Shown here in pieces: positions 1 to 6,482 of a stretch of 6,700 bases of DNA (positions are counted from its first letter, which is position 1; each line of letters begins with the position of its first letter). Below the pieces are notes generated by a model. That model did no database searches. It was not told the DNA's origin and worked only from the letters and a program-made list of their open reading frames with translations. Source of the DNA: Clostridiales bacterium UBA3953 (GTDB lineage Bacteria > Bacillota > Clostridia > Oscillospirales > CAG-272). The stretch is taken from assembly GCA_002385415.1 (NCBI GenBank), contig DGDL01000047.1, positions 2,142-8,841 of the forward strand, read 5' to 3'. A program made the position numbers and the translations under genes.

Positions 1-22
1 CGGCGAAAAAAGGCATACAAAC

Positions 23-48
23 AGCGGGAACGGACGGCCGTTCCCGCT
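23..48 (-). terminator. Intrinsic-type terminator after the aminotransferase
   Basis: A perfect 11-bp inverted repeat (23-33 pairing with 38-48) encloses a 4-base loop and starts only four bases beyond the aminotransferase stop codon. On the minus strand the stem is followed by a T-rich but interrupted tract (GTTTGTAT), then a run of six T at 11-6. The stem is strong and GC-rich. The U tract is imperfect, so termination is likely but its efficiency is uncertain. The plus-strand side has no T run, so the hairpin probably acts in one direction only. Confidence 0.8.
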
Positions 49-52
49 TGCA

Positions 53-1222
53 TTATTTCAGTCTTTCCATAAATTTTCCGATGCGCTCGAGAGCTATGTC
101 GATGTGTTTTACCGAGTAAGCATACGAGATTCTGGCAAATCCCTCACCGCATTCGCCGAATGCGGTGCCGGGCACGATGGCGACGCGCTCCTCATAGAGC
201 AGCTTTTCGCAAAACTCATCGCTTGTCATGCCGAACCCGCCGATGTTGGGGAAGACATAAAACGCGCCTTCCGGCTCAAAGCAAGGCAGACCGAGCTTGC
301 GCAGCCTGTCCACTATGTAGCGGCGCCTGCGGTCATATTCCGCTTTCATCATTTCGATGTCCTCGTCCCCCGCGCGCAGCGCCTCTATCGCGGCATACTG
401 GCTTTGCGTGGGCGCGCACATTATCGCAAACTGGTGTATTTTTACCATCTGGCTTGTAATCTCTGCCGGCGCAAGCGTATAGCCGAGCCGCCAGCCGGTC
501 ATCGCGTATGCCTTTGAAAAGCCGGCGGCGATAACGGTGCGTTCGCGCATGCCGGGCATGGAGGCTATCGAAACGTGCTTTCCGCTGTAGGTCAGCTCCG
601 CGTAAATCTCGTCGGACAAAATCAGGATGTCGGTGCCGCGCAAAACGTCGGCTATTGCGGCGACGTCATCGGCATCCATGACCGCGCCGGTGGGATTGTT
701 GGGGTAGGGAAGAATCAGCAGTTTGGTCTTGGGCGAGATGGCGGCGCGCAGCTCCTGGGGCGTCAGCTTGAATTTGTTTTCCTCTTTGGTTTTTATCAGC
801 ACCGGGGTGCCGCCTGCGAGCTTTATCAGCGGCTCGTAGCAGACAAAGGCGGGGACAGGCAATATAACCTCGTCGCCCGGGCAGACTATCGTGCGCAGCG
901 CAAGGTCAATGGCCTCGCTGCCGCCGATGGTTACTATAACCTCGCTCTGCGGGTCATACTCCAGCCCGAACCGGCGTTTTTGGTATTTGGATATTTCCGA
1001 GCGCAGCTCGGCAAGCCCGCTGTTGGACGTGTAATATGTTTTGCCGCGCTCCAGGCTTTCGATAGCCGCCTCCCGGATGTGCCAAGGGGTCACAAAGTCC
1101 GGCTGCCCGACAGTCAGGGAAACCGCATCTTTCATTTCGTCCAGCAAATCGAAAAATTTGCGGATTCCCGACGGTTTGAGCGCCTGTACCTTCGGTGAAA
1201 GCAGTCGACTGTAGTCGGTCAC
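53..1222 (-). CDS. PLP-dependent aminotransferase, class I/II (AlaT/PatA-like)
   Basis: This 389-residue protein is a cytoplasmic fold-type I aminotransferase that moves an amino group between an amino acid and a 2-oxo acid on pyridoxal phosphate. The N-terminal SGIRKF and GQPDF (39-43) motifs fit the AspC/PatA/YugH group. PNNPTG (174-179) supplies the cofactor-contacting Asn, SDEIY (203-207) the Asp that binds the PLP nitrogen, SK (236-237) the Schiff-base Lys237, GWRLG (243-247) a phosphate-binding Arg, and FARIS (362-366) Arg364 for the substrate carboxylate. Length is normal and no key residue is missing. The start is GTG, four-base overlapping (GTGA) the regulator's stop, with GAGAGGGG upstream as ribosome binding site, so translation is probably coupled. 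The pairing with an Lrp regulator recalls Bacillus alaR-alaT, which suggests alanine transamination. Aspartate or N-acetyl-diaminopimelate specificity cannot be excluded from sequence alone. Confidence 0.93.
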   Translation of the reverse strand: MTDYSRLLSPKVQALKPSGIRKFFDLLDEMKDAVSLTVGQPDFVTPWHIREAAIESLERGKTYYTSNSGLAELRSEISKYQKRRFGLEYDPQSEVIVTIGGSEAIDLALRTIVCPGDEVILPVPAFVCYEPLIKLAGGTPVLIKTKEENKFKLTPQELRAAISPKTKLLILPYPNNPTGAVMDADDVAAIADVLRGTDILILSDEIYAELTYSGKHVSIASMPGMRERTVIAAGFSKAYAMTGWRLGYTLAPAEITSQMVKIHQFAIMCAPTQSQYAAIEALRAGDEDIEMMKAEYDRRRRYIVDRLRKLGLPCFEPEGAFYVFPNIGGFGMTSDEFCEKLLYEERVAIVPGTAFGECGEGFARISYAYSVKHIDIALERIGKFMERLK

Positions 1223-1695
1223 AGGATATTGCCCCTCTCGTCGACCTCGGGTGCGCCGTAGACGATGCCCTTGTCTTTGTATTTTTTCAGCACGAAGTGA
1301 GTCGCGGTGGAAATGACATCTTCCATCGGCGCGAGTTTGTTGGCGACGAAATAGGCGACATCCTTCAGCGTTTTGCCTTCAATCGTTACCAAAAGGTCAA
1401 ACCCGCCGGACACAAGCGAAACGCTTGTGACCTCGGGATAGTTGTAGATTTTCTCTGCTATGCGGTCAAAACCTTTGTCGCGCTGGGGCGTGACTTTCAG
1501 CTCGATAATAGCGGATACATATTCGCGGTCGGTTTTGTCCCAGTCGATAAGCGTCGTGTAGCCGATTATGACGCCTGTGTCTTCGTATTGTTTAATCGCG
1601 GCCTTAACCTCTTCTTCGGTTTTGCCGAGCATAACCGCGATTTGCTCGGCCGTCAGCTGTCCGTTTTCTTCAAGCAGCTTTAGTATCGTATCCAT
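1219..1695 (-). CDS. Lrp/AsnC-family transcriptional regulator
   Basis: This 158-residue protein has the two-domain Lrp plan. A winged helix-turn-helix spans about residues 1-50, with a LTAEQIAVML helix followed by EEEVKAAIKQYEDTGVI. A RAM ligand-binding domain spans about 60-140 and contains SGGFDLLV (96-103), the effector and oligomer contact region of the family. A short tail ending in ERGNIL follows. It probably binds DNA as a dimer or octamer and responds to an amino acid. Overlap with the aminotransferase gene implies one transcript and suggests that the enzyme and the regulator act on the same metabolite, as proposed for alaR-alaT; the ligand here is inferred. A GTG six bases upstream (1701) is in frame, but it lies only three bases from the ribosome binding site, while ATG at 1695 has nine-base spacing, so I use the ATG. 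Confidence 0.9.
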   Translation of the reverse strand: MDTILKLLEENGQLTAEQIAVMLGKTEEEVKAAIKQYEDTGVIIGYTTLIDWDKTDREYVSAIIELKVTPQRDKGFDRIAEKIYNYPEVTSVSLVSGGFDLLVTIEGKTLKDVAYFVANKLAPMEDVISTATHFVLKKYKDKGIVYGAPEVDERGNIL

Positions 1696-1704
1696 GCACA
1701 CTTG

Positions 1705-1709
1705 TCTCC
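1705..1709 (-). promoter_or_regulatory. Ribosome binding site deciding the Lrp-family start
   Basis: GGAGA on the minus strand lies nine bases before ATG 1695-1693 and only three bases before the alternative GTG 1701-1699. This spacing favours the ATG and a 158-residue protein over a 160-residue one. Confidence 0.7.
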
Positions 1710-1711
1710 GT

Positions 1712-1746
1712 AAAAAATTAAAAGTGCAGCGCGCCGGACAGCGCGC
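1712..1746 (-). terminator. Rho-independent terminator after the FAD oxidoreductase
   Basis: On the minus strand a GCGCGC stem (1746-1741) pairs with GCGCGC (1734-1729) around a six-base loop. Five bases later comes the tract TTTTAATTTTTT (1723-1712). It starts 20 bases past the oxidoreductase stop codon. The stem is only six pairs but entirely G-C. It sits directly upstream of the Lrp-family gene's ribosome binding site, so it could also act as a leaky barrier or attenuator for that operon; this is inference. Confidence 0.65.
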
Positions 1747-1765
1747 AGGTTATTTGCTTTGAATA

Positions 1766-3091
1766 TTACAGGTATGCGCCGAGCTTTGCAAGTGTTCGGC
1801 GTATCTCGGTTATATCGGCATCGCGCGCGGGTTTGCCGGACGAGGCGGCGACCGCCGCTCCGACCCCGGCAGCCTGACCGGTAATATAGCAGCCCGGTAT
1901 AACGCGGATGGACGATTGTATGTACCTGTCGGCGGAAATGCAGCGCCCGGCGACCAGCAGGTTGTCAAGCCCGCGCACCACAAGCGCGCGATAGGGTATT
2001 CCGTAACTTTCGCCTTTTTTATAGCGATAGCGCTGGTGCTCGTCGGCAAATTTCCTGTAGCCGGTATCGTCGTTTGTGGGCGAGTGAATGTCGACGGGAT
2101 AGCTGTAGCGCCCTATCTCGTCCTCAAACGAGGCGCGATTGAGGAAGTCGTCCAGCGTCATGACATATTCGCCCATAACGCGCCGGCTTTCACGGATGCC
2201 CAGCTGCGGCGCCGAGATTATGGGATGCGCTTTTTCAAATCCGGTGAGATATTCGCGGTAGTATTTCTTGTACTCGTCAAGCTGGCGCCGCGCGGCGATT
2301 ATACCGCGTGTCAGCGACCTTGCAGAACGCGCGTCGACGTCATAGATGTGGCCGCCGTTCAGCCCGCCGACGCCCATCCCCTCCGCCTCGCCCTCCGAAA
2401 GCCGGAACATGCCGGGCAGGTGGCGGTCGATGTTGGAAAACACTCCGTCGGCAAACGCGCGCTCCAGCTCGCGCGAGTCGGGCGGCACGACGCGCGTCCA
2501 GTCGATGTCCGCCCAGATGCTGCACAGGGTGGTTGCCATGACCCTGCCGTCCCGGTCGCCGTACTCGCACTCGGCGCCGGCTATTGCCGAAAGCTCACCG
2601 TCGCCGGTGCAGTCGATATACACCTTGGCGCGCGCGGCGAAAATATGCCCTTTTGCGGCGCAGACAACGCTGTCGATGCGCTCTCCATCCCGCACTGCGT
2701 CAATTACGGTGGTGTGGAACATGAAATCGGCGCCCGACGCCTCCACAAGCTCGTCGCAGCAGCGCTTGTAAAGCTCAACCGGTATGGCGGGAGGGGTGTA
2801 CTTGCGGTATCCGCCCTCCGCCCGCTCTTTCATATAATCGTAGATTTCGCGTCCGATTCCGGCGGCAAGGAAATTTTCGCCGTCACCGAATGTCATGTGG
2901 CAGGGAATAAGCATATTCACCGCCGCGCCGCCGAAATTGGCTGTCGATTCAGCAATAAATACCCGCGCGCCGCAGCGCGCGGCCGCAATCGCAGCGGCGA
3001 CGCCCGCGGGTCCTCCGCCCGCGACAAACACGTCGGTTTCAATTTCGACGGGAATCTCTCGCCTGTACTCTAAAAAGCGGCTATTTTCCAT
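1766..3091 (-). CDS. FAD-dependent oxidoreductase (FAD_oxidored family), substrate unknown
   Basis: This 441-residue protein has a complete N-terminal Rossmann dinucleotide fold: VFVAGGGPAG at 21-30, with Glu48 at the end of the second strand in position to hold the adenosine ribose. The family-typical DCTGDG (160-165), GIRESRR (298-304), GIPYRAL (364-370) and the C-terminal FAD-contacting block LLVAGRCIS (378-386) to PGCYITGQAAGVGAA (399-413) all follow in order. This matches the Pfam FAD_oxidored type, related to fumarate-reductase and thiamine-synthesis flavoproteins. No signal peptide or membrane segment is seen, so it is probably cytoplasmic. ATG 3091 follows AGGGGG with eight-base spacing. 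Many relatives sit near carbohydrate genes, and the solute-binding lipoproteins in this window are compatible with that, but the substrate cannot be named. It is transcribed divergently from the hydrolase and nnrD. Confidence 0.88.
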   Translation of the reverse strand: MENSRFLEYRREIPVEIETDVFVAGGGPAGVAAAIAAARCGARVFIAESTANFGGAAVNMLIPCHMTFGDGENFLAAGIGREIYDYMKERAEGGYRKYTPPAIPVELYKRCCDELVEASGADFMFHTTVIDAVRDGERIDSVVCAAKGHIFAARAKVYIDCTGDGELSAIAGAECEYGDRDGRVMATTLCSIWADIDWTRVVPPDSRELERAFADGVFSNIDRHLPGMFRLSEGEAEGMGVGGLNGGHIYDVDARSARSLTRGIIAARRQLDEYKKYYREYLTGFEKAHPIISAPQLGIRESRRVMGEYVMTLDDFLNRASFEDEIGRYSYPVDIHSPTNDDTGYRKFADEHQRYRYKKGESYGIPYRALVVRGLDNLLVAGRCISADRYIQSSIRVIPGCYITGQAAGVGAAVAASSGKPARDADITEIRRTLAKLGAYL

Positions 3092-3112
3092 GACGGGCGC
3101 CCCCTATAAAAA

Positions 3113-3123
3113 ATAACAGTTAT
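3113..3123. repeat. Short palindrome at the oxidoreductase transcription start
   Basis: ATAAC and GTTAT flank a single central A, giving an 11-bp perfect dyad. It overlaps the expected start point, about six to eight bases downstream of the minus-strand -10 element. A repressor site here would be well placed. A short AT-rich dyad can also arise by chance. Confidence 0.35.
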
Positions 3124-3128
3124 CATTT

Positions 3129-3157
3129 ATTATAGCATAGCTGCCCTTTTTTGTCCA
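3129..3157 (-). promoter_or_regulatory. Sigma-A promoter for the FAD oxidoreductase
   Basis: On the minus strand the -35 element is TGGACA (3157-3152, five of six consensus bases). A 17-bp spacer follows, then a perfect TATAAT -10 (3134-3129) preceded by TGC, which forms an extended -10. The predicted start is near 3122, leaving a leader of about 30 bases before ATG 3091, with the AGGGGG ribosome binding site inside it. Confidence 0.85.
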
Positions 3158-3162
3158 TAGCA

Positions 3163-3186
3163 TGCGGCCATATTTTTGGCAGCGCA
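3163..3186. repeat. Imperfect inverted repeat between the divergent promoters
   Basis: TGCGGCCA (3163-3170) is mirrored by TGGCAGCGCA (3177-3186) across a six-base T-rich centre, with a two-base insertion in the right arm. It lies just upstream of the minus-strand -35 element and about 40 bases upstream of the plus-strand -35. That is a plausible place for an activator or a shared regulator. It is a candidate only, because no known operator is recognised. Confidence 0.35.
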
Positions 3187-3200
3187 ATTTTGCCCCAAGT

Positions 3201-3271
3201 TTATTCAATTTTTCGAAATAATGTATTGATATTTGCGCTATTGTGTGTTATCATCTGGTTTGATTGAATAA
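3201..3271. repeat. Nine-base inverted repeat flanking the plus-strand promoter
   Basis: TTATTCAAT (3201-3209) has its exact reverse complement ATTGAATAA at 3263-3271. The two arms bracket the whole plus-strand promoter, from about -60 to about +10. This could be a pair of half-sites or looping operators. Chance is also possible because both arms are AT-rich. Confidence 0.3.
3226..3254 (+). promoter_or_regulatory. Sigma-A promoter for the hydrolase and nnrD
   Basis: TTGATA (-35, 3226-3231) and TATCAT (-10, 3249-3254) are separated by 17 bp, each with one mismatch to consensus. TG at 3246-3247 makes an extended -10. The predicted start is near 3261, giving a leader of about 30 bases that carries GAGGT (3280-3284). 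Confidence 0.75.
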
Positions 3272-3291
3272 TTGTTTATGAGGTAAACGAT

Positions 3292-3951
3292 ATGGTTAAA
3301 GAAACGATATACTCGGTTCCTCGAGTAGGCACCGTCGATTTCGGCTGCCTTATCACCACTCCGACCGGCTTTGACCCGTCGAAAGAGAAGCTGCCGCTGA
3401 TTGTTTTCCTGCACGGCGCCGGTGAGCGCGGCTCCGACATCGCGAAGCTGCGCGTGCACGGCATACCTAAGCTTTTTTCCGCCGACCCCGACTGGCGCGG
3501 CCTGCGTGTTGTCACGCTGTCACCCCAGTGCCCGGAAAACACGACCTGGAACATGCTCGCGCCGGAGGTCATGCAGCTTATTGTGCATGTTTGCGACGAA
3601 TACGGTGTCGACCGCGACAGGGTCAGCCTGACCGGCCTTTCGATGGGCGGTTTCGGCACATGGGAGATAGGCATGCAGAACCCCGACTTTTTCTCGGCGC
3701 TCGCCCCTATCTGCGGCGGCGCGATGACATGGCGGGTCGGCGCACTCAAAAACATGCCGATGCGCGTGTTCCATGGCGAGGATGACCCGGTTGTGCCTGC
3801 CCAAAACTCGATTGAGGCCGTCGAAAAGCTGCGCCAGGAGGGAGGCAGCCCCGAGCTTACAATCTATCCGGGCGTTCAGCACGACAGCTGGACACATACA
3901 TACGAACAGACCGACCTTATCGAGTGGCTTGTCGCCCAAAAACGCCGGTAA
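3292..3951 (+). CDS. Alpha/beta hydrolase (dienelactone hydrolase / esterase-like)
   Basis: This 219-residue single-domain protein carries an intact alpha/beta hydrolase catalytic set. HGAGERG (41-47) follows the LPLIVFL strand and forms the oxyanion-hole region. GLSMGG (115-120) is the nucleophile elbow with Ser117. HGEDDPVVP (161-169) offers the acid, most likely Asp165. GVQHDSW (194-200) gives His197. The order and size fit the predicted-peptidase/phospholipase-carboxylesterase group, which cleaves esters and sometimes peptide or acyl bonds. No signal peptide is present, so it should act in the cytoplasm, perhaps removing acyl groups from imported sugars; that substrate idea is inference from the neighbouring lipoproteins. 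ATG 3292 is preceded by GAGGT with seven-base spacing. The gene ends one base before nnrD, so the two are almost certainly co-transcribed. Confidence 0.88.
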   Translation: MVKETIYSVPRVGTVDFGCLITTPTGFDPSKEKLPLIVFLHGAGERGSDIAKLRVHGIPKLFSADPDWRGLRVVTLSPQCPENTTWNMLAPEVMQLIVHVCDEYGVDRDRVSLTGLSMGGFGTWEIGMQNPDFFSALAPICGGAMTWRVGALKNMPMRVFHGEDDPVVPAQNSIEAVEKLRQEGGSPELTIYPGVQHDSWTHTYEQTDLIEWLVAQKRR

Positions 3952-3952
3952 A

Positions 3953-4843
3953 ATGCTCGCCCGAGTAGCCGACTTTGCTTTTGCCGACGCGTTTTGTGCG
4001 CTGCCCGCACGCGACGAGCGCGGCAATAAAGGTACATTCGGCACGCTGACCGCCGTTTGCGGGAGCGTGCCCTATCGCGGCGCGGCGGTGCTCGCGGTTT
4101 CGGCGGCGCTGCGCTGCGGGGTCGGCATAGTGCGGCTTGCCGCGCCCGAGTGCGTGGTCGCGGCCTGCGCGGCGCAAGTGTGCGAGTGCATATTTTTGCC
4201 GCTGCCCGACTGCCCCGACGGCTTGCCGCTGCCCGGGCAGGCGCTCGAGGCGATGGAGCGTGCGGCGGCCGGCTCGACCGCTCTGCTTTTGGGCTGTGGG
4301 CTGGGCAACTCTGCGAGAACGCGCTCGATAGTCGAGTGGGCTGCGGAGCATACGGAGGGCATACCCGTGCTGCTTGACGCCGATGCGCTCAACTGCATGC
4401 AGGGCGACATTAAGCCGCTCGAAAAGCTTGGCGCCCGCGCGACCATAACGCCGCATGTCGGCGAGTTTTCGCGCCTGACCGGGCTTGGGATTGGCGAAAT
4501 AAAAGAAAACCCCGCAGGATCGGCATCTGAGTTTGCAAGCCGGCTCGGCTGTACTGTTGTGCTCAAGGATTTTGTCACGCACATCGCTTCGCCGGACGGC
4601 GAGGTGCTGCGCTGCGGGGCGCCCAACTCAGGCCTTGCAAAGGGAGGCAGCGGCGACGTGCTCGCCGGCATAACAGCCTCGCTTTTGGCACAGGGGGTGC
4701 CGCCAAAGCTCGCGGCCGCTGCGGGCTGCGCATTGCATGCAGAGGCGGCGCGGCGCGCCTCCGAGCGGCTCACCCGGCGCGCGATGCTGCCCTCCGATAT
4801 TATAGCCGAGCTGCCCGGCGTGTTTGCGGCGGAAGTCATGTGA
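3953..4843 (+). CDS. nnrD: ADP-dependent NAD(P)H-hydrate dehydratase
   Basis: The product (296 residues) dehydrates the S epimer of hydrated NADH or NADPH (NADHX/NADPHX) back to the working cofactor, using ADP, in the cytoplasm. Family marks run in order: KGTFG (26-30), ALLLGCGLG (110-118), DADALN (142-147), TPHVGEFSRL (166-175), VLKDFVT (203-209), and NSGLAKGGSGDVLAG (225-239) with the catalytic Asp235. It corresponds to the C-terminal YjeF/CARKD domain alone; the N-terminal epimerase domain (NnrE) that many bacteria fuse to it is absent. The open frame extends upstream inside the hydrolase gene, but that part has no family similarity. ATG 3953, one base after the hydrolase stop, is the sensible start. 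No clear ribosome binding site is visible there, so translation is probably coupled to the upstream gene. Confidence 0.93.
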   Translation: MLARVADFAFADAFCALPARDERGNKGTFGTLTAVCGSVPYRGAAVLAVSAALRCGVGIVRLAAPECVVAACAAQVCECIFLPLPDCPDGLPLPGQALEAMERAAAGSTALLLGCGLGNSARTRSIVEWAAEHTEGIPVLLDADALNCMQGDIKPLEKLGARATITPHVGEFSRLTGLGIGEIKENPAGSASEFASRLGCTVVLKDFVTHIASPDGEVLRCGAPNSGLAKGGSGDVLAGITASLLAQGVPPKLAAAAGCALHAEAARRASERLTRRAMLPSDIIAELPGVFAAEVM

Positions 4844-4912
4844 CGCGGTGCCGGCATACGGGCGGCAGCACTATAGGAGCCTTACCACCACGTTTACTGA
4901 TATATATTGGCA

Positions 4913-4918
4913 AAGGAG
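4913..4918 (+). promoter_or_regulatory. Ribosome binding site deciding the first lipoprotein start
   Basis: AAGGAG stands six bases before ATG 4925. An in-frame TTG at 4907 lies upstream of this site and would add six polar residues ahead of the signal peptide, so it is rejected. The 81-bp gap after nnrD holds nothing else convincing: no T-tailed hairpin and no properly spaced promoter. Confidence 0.8.
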
Positions 4919-4924
4919 AAAGCA

Positions 4925-6376
4925 ATGAAAAAACTCTCGCTTTTGCTGGCTTTGGCAGCCATAGTGACGGCTATATTGCCGTCATGTGCCGGCGGAAAAG
5001 AAGCCGCCGCAACCACAACGGCAGAGACGGCGGCGGAAAGCGAAACTTCGGAGATAGACGCTCGAATGGCTATCTCAGACGAGCTGCCCGAAAGGGATTT
5101 TGGCGGCAGGGAGTTTCGCATCTACTCGTCGCCCGGGCGCGAGACCACTTTTTATGCCGAAGAGCAGAACGGCGAAGTCATAAACGACGCCATATTTAAT
5201 GCAATCGCCACAACCGAAGAGCGTTTCGGCGTCGATGTCGTCAACATAGAATCGGGCGGCGACGACGTTGGTCACAACGATAAGATTCGAACGGCAATCA
5301 CCGCGGGCGACGACGCTTTTGAGATTGCCGAAAACCACGACTCGCTGTCCGGCGGACTTGCGGTTCAGGGACTGCTTTTAAACCTGTACGATATTCCTCA
5401 CCTCAACTATACAAAGCCCTGGTGGCCTTCTCACGCGGTGGAGTCGCTGACATATCGCGACAAGATGTTTTTGGCAAGCTCCAACTTCAGCTACCGCGGC
5501 TTTCACTGGACGCGAGTTATATATTTTAACAAAGACCTGCTCGTCGACTATAACATGGAGGAGCCGTACGGATACGTTTTCGACGGCACCTGGACGCTGG
5601 ACAGGTTTATCTCGCTTGTAAAGGATACATACGAGGACCTCAACGGCAACAGCACGCGGGACGACGACGACCTGTTCGGCTATGTCGCAAAAGGGCCGAT
5701 ATACTGCTATCTCGAGCAGTACAGGCTCAATCCGGTTATCAAGACCGAGGACGGCGGGCTCGAGCTGGGCGTTAACAACGAGCGCACGCTGACTCTCGTC
5801 GAAAAGATGTACTCGCTGCTGCACGAATCCGCCGGCGGCTTGATACGCGATTTTGAGGGAGCGGAAAAGATTTTCGGCTCAAAGCGCGCGCTGTTTGCGT
5901 TCGGCTATATCTCGGACGCGGTGGACAAATACCGCTACACCGACGTCAACTACGGAATAGTCATGCAGCCAAAGCTTGACGAGGCGCAGGACAGCTATTA
6001 TGCCGAGTACACCGACCGGTTCCTGCTGTTCCCGATAACGTCGCAGGACACCGACTTTTCGGGTATGATTTTCGAGGCGATGAGCGCGGAGGGCTACAAG
6101 CAGATTTTCCCCGCATACTATGAAATCGCGCTCAAACAGAAGTTCACCTACGACGACGAGTCGGTTCAGGTGCTCGATATTATAAACGACGTGCGGGTCA
6201 TCGACTTTTCGTACGTTTATATACCCGACATCAACGGCATGCTCAACACGCTGTTTTACGGCACTCCGTCGAGAGATTTTGCCTCGCTTTATGCCAGAAA
6301 CGAGAAATCGCTTAATGCAAAACTGAAGCAGATAACGACCTCTTATGAAAAACTGGAGGAGCGGCTCGGCACATAG
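4925..6376 (+). CDS. Extracellular solute-binding lipoprotein (ABC sugar importer type)
   Basis: This 483-residue protein begins with a lipoprotein signal: MKK, a hydrophobic core to about residue 18, then LPSC with the lipidated Cys21. Proline at -2 departs from the usual lipobox but the rest fits. A Thr/Ala/Glu-rich linker (about 25-45) leads to the binding domain, which opens with DFGGREFRIYSS (58-69). ERFGVDV (99-105), FNKDLL (201-206) and GTWTLDRF (221-228) are typical of family-1 solute-binding proteins. The fold would sit outside the membrane and hand a sugar or oligosaccharide to an ABC permease not present here. Residues 238-249 match an EF-hand-like calcium loop. Length is normal for the group. 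A near-identical mature N terminus starts the next gene, so the pair arose by duplication. The ligand is unknown. Confidence 0.85.
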   Translation: MKKLSLLLALAAIVTAILPSCAGGKEAAATTTAETAAESETSEIDARMAISDELPERDFGGREFRIYSSPGRETTFYAEEQNGEVINDAIFNAIATTEERFGVDVVNIESGGDDVGHNDKIRTAITAGDDAFEIAENHDSLSGGLAVQGLLLNLYDIPHLNYTKPWWPSHAVESLTYRDKMFLASSNFSYRGFHWTRVIYFNKDLLVDYNMEEPYGYVFDGTWTLDRFISLVKDTYEDLNGNSTRDDDDLFGYVAKGPIYCYLEQYRLNPVIKTEDGGLELGVNNERTLTLVEKMYSLLHESAGGLIRDFEGAEKIFGSKRALFAFGYISDAVDKYRYTDVNYGIVMQPKLDEAQDSYYAEYTDRFLLFPITSQDTDFSGMIFEAMSAEGYKQIFPAYYEIALKQKFTYDDESVQVLDIINDVRVIDFSYVYIPDINGMLNTLFYGTPSRDFASLYARNEKSLNAKLKQITTSYEKLEERLGT

Positions 6377-6482
6377 CGTCCCCATTTTAGTGCCGCCTCG
6401 CAGCCTGCAGTAATCCGGACGGTATTCCCAAACTTGACGACAATATCAATCTCAATCATTTTAAACAGGGGGAAGAAAAGCA

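Noticed and set aside
575..1198. Open frame of 207 codons on the plus strand opposite the aminotransferase
   Set aside because: It is antisense to a well-supported enzyme gene and its translation shows no family resemblance.
1916..3073. Open frame of 385 codons on the plus strand opposite the FAD oxidoreductase
   Set aside because: It lies wholly antisense to a gene with full family motifs, and its translation has no recognisable domain. GC-rich codon bias readily leaves such frames open.
3773..3952. Upstream in-frame extension of nnrD by 60 codons
   Set aside because: It overlaps the C-terminal coding part of the hydrolase, including its catalytic His, and the added residues do not resemble the NnrD or NnrE families.
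4072..4857. Open frame of 261 codons on the minus strand opposite nnrD
   Set aside because: It is a Ser/Pro/Ala-rich shadow of nnrD, with no domain and no ribosome binding site of note.
4846..4870. Weak GTGC/GCAC hairpin after nnrD as a terminator
   Set aside because: The stem is short and interrupted, and no T tract follows.
4882..4908. Possible promoter in front of the first lipoprotein (TATATT at 4903)
   Set aside because: No reasonable -35 lies 16-18 bp upstream, and the implied start would fall on the ribosome binding site.
6434..6462. Possible promoter in front of the second lipoprotein (TTGACG at 6434)
   Set aside because: The hexamer 17 bp downstream (CATTTT) matches the -10 consensus poorly, and the start point would overlap the ribosome binding site.
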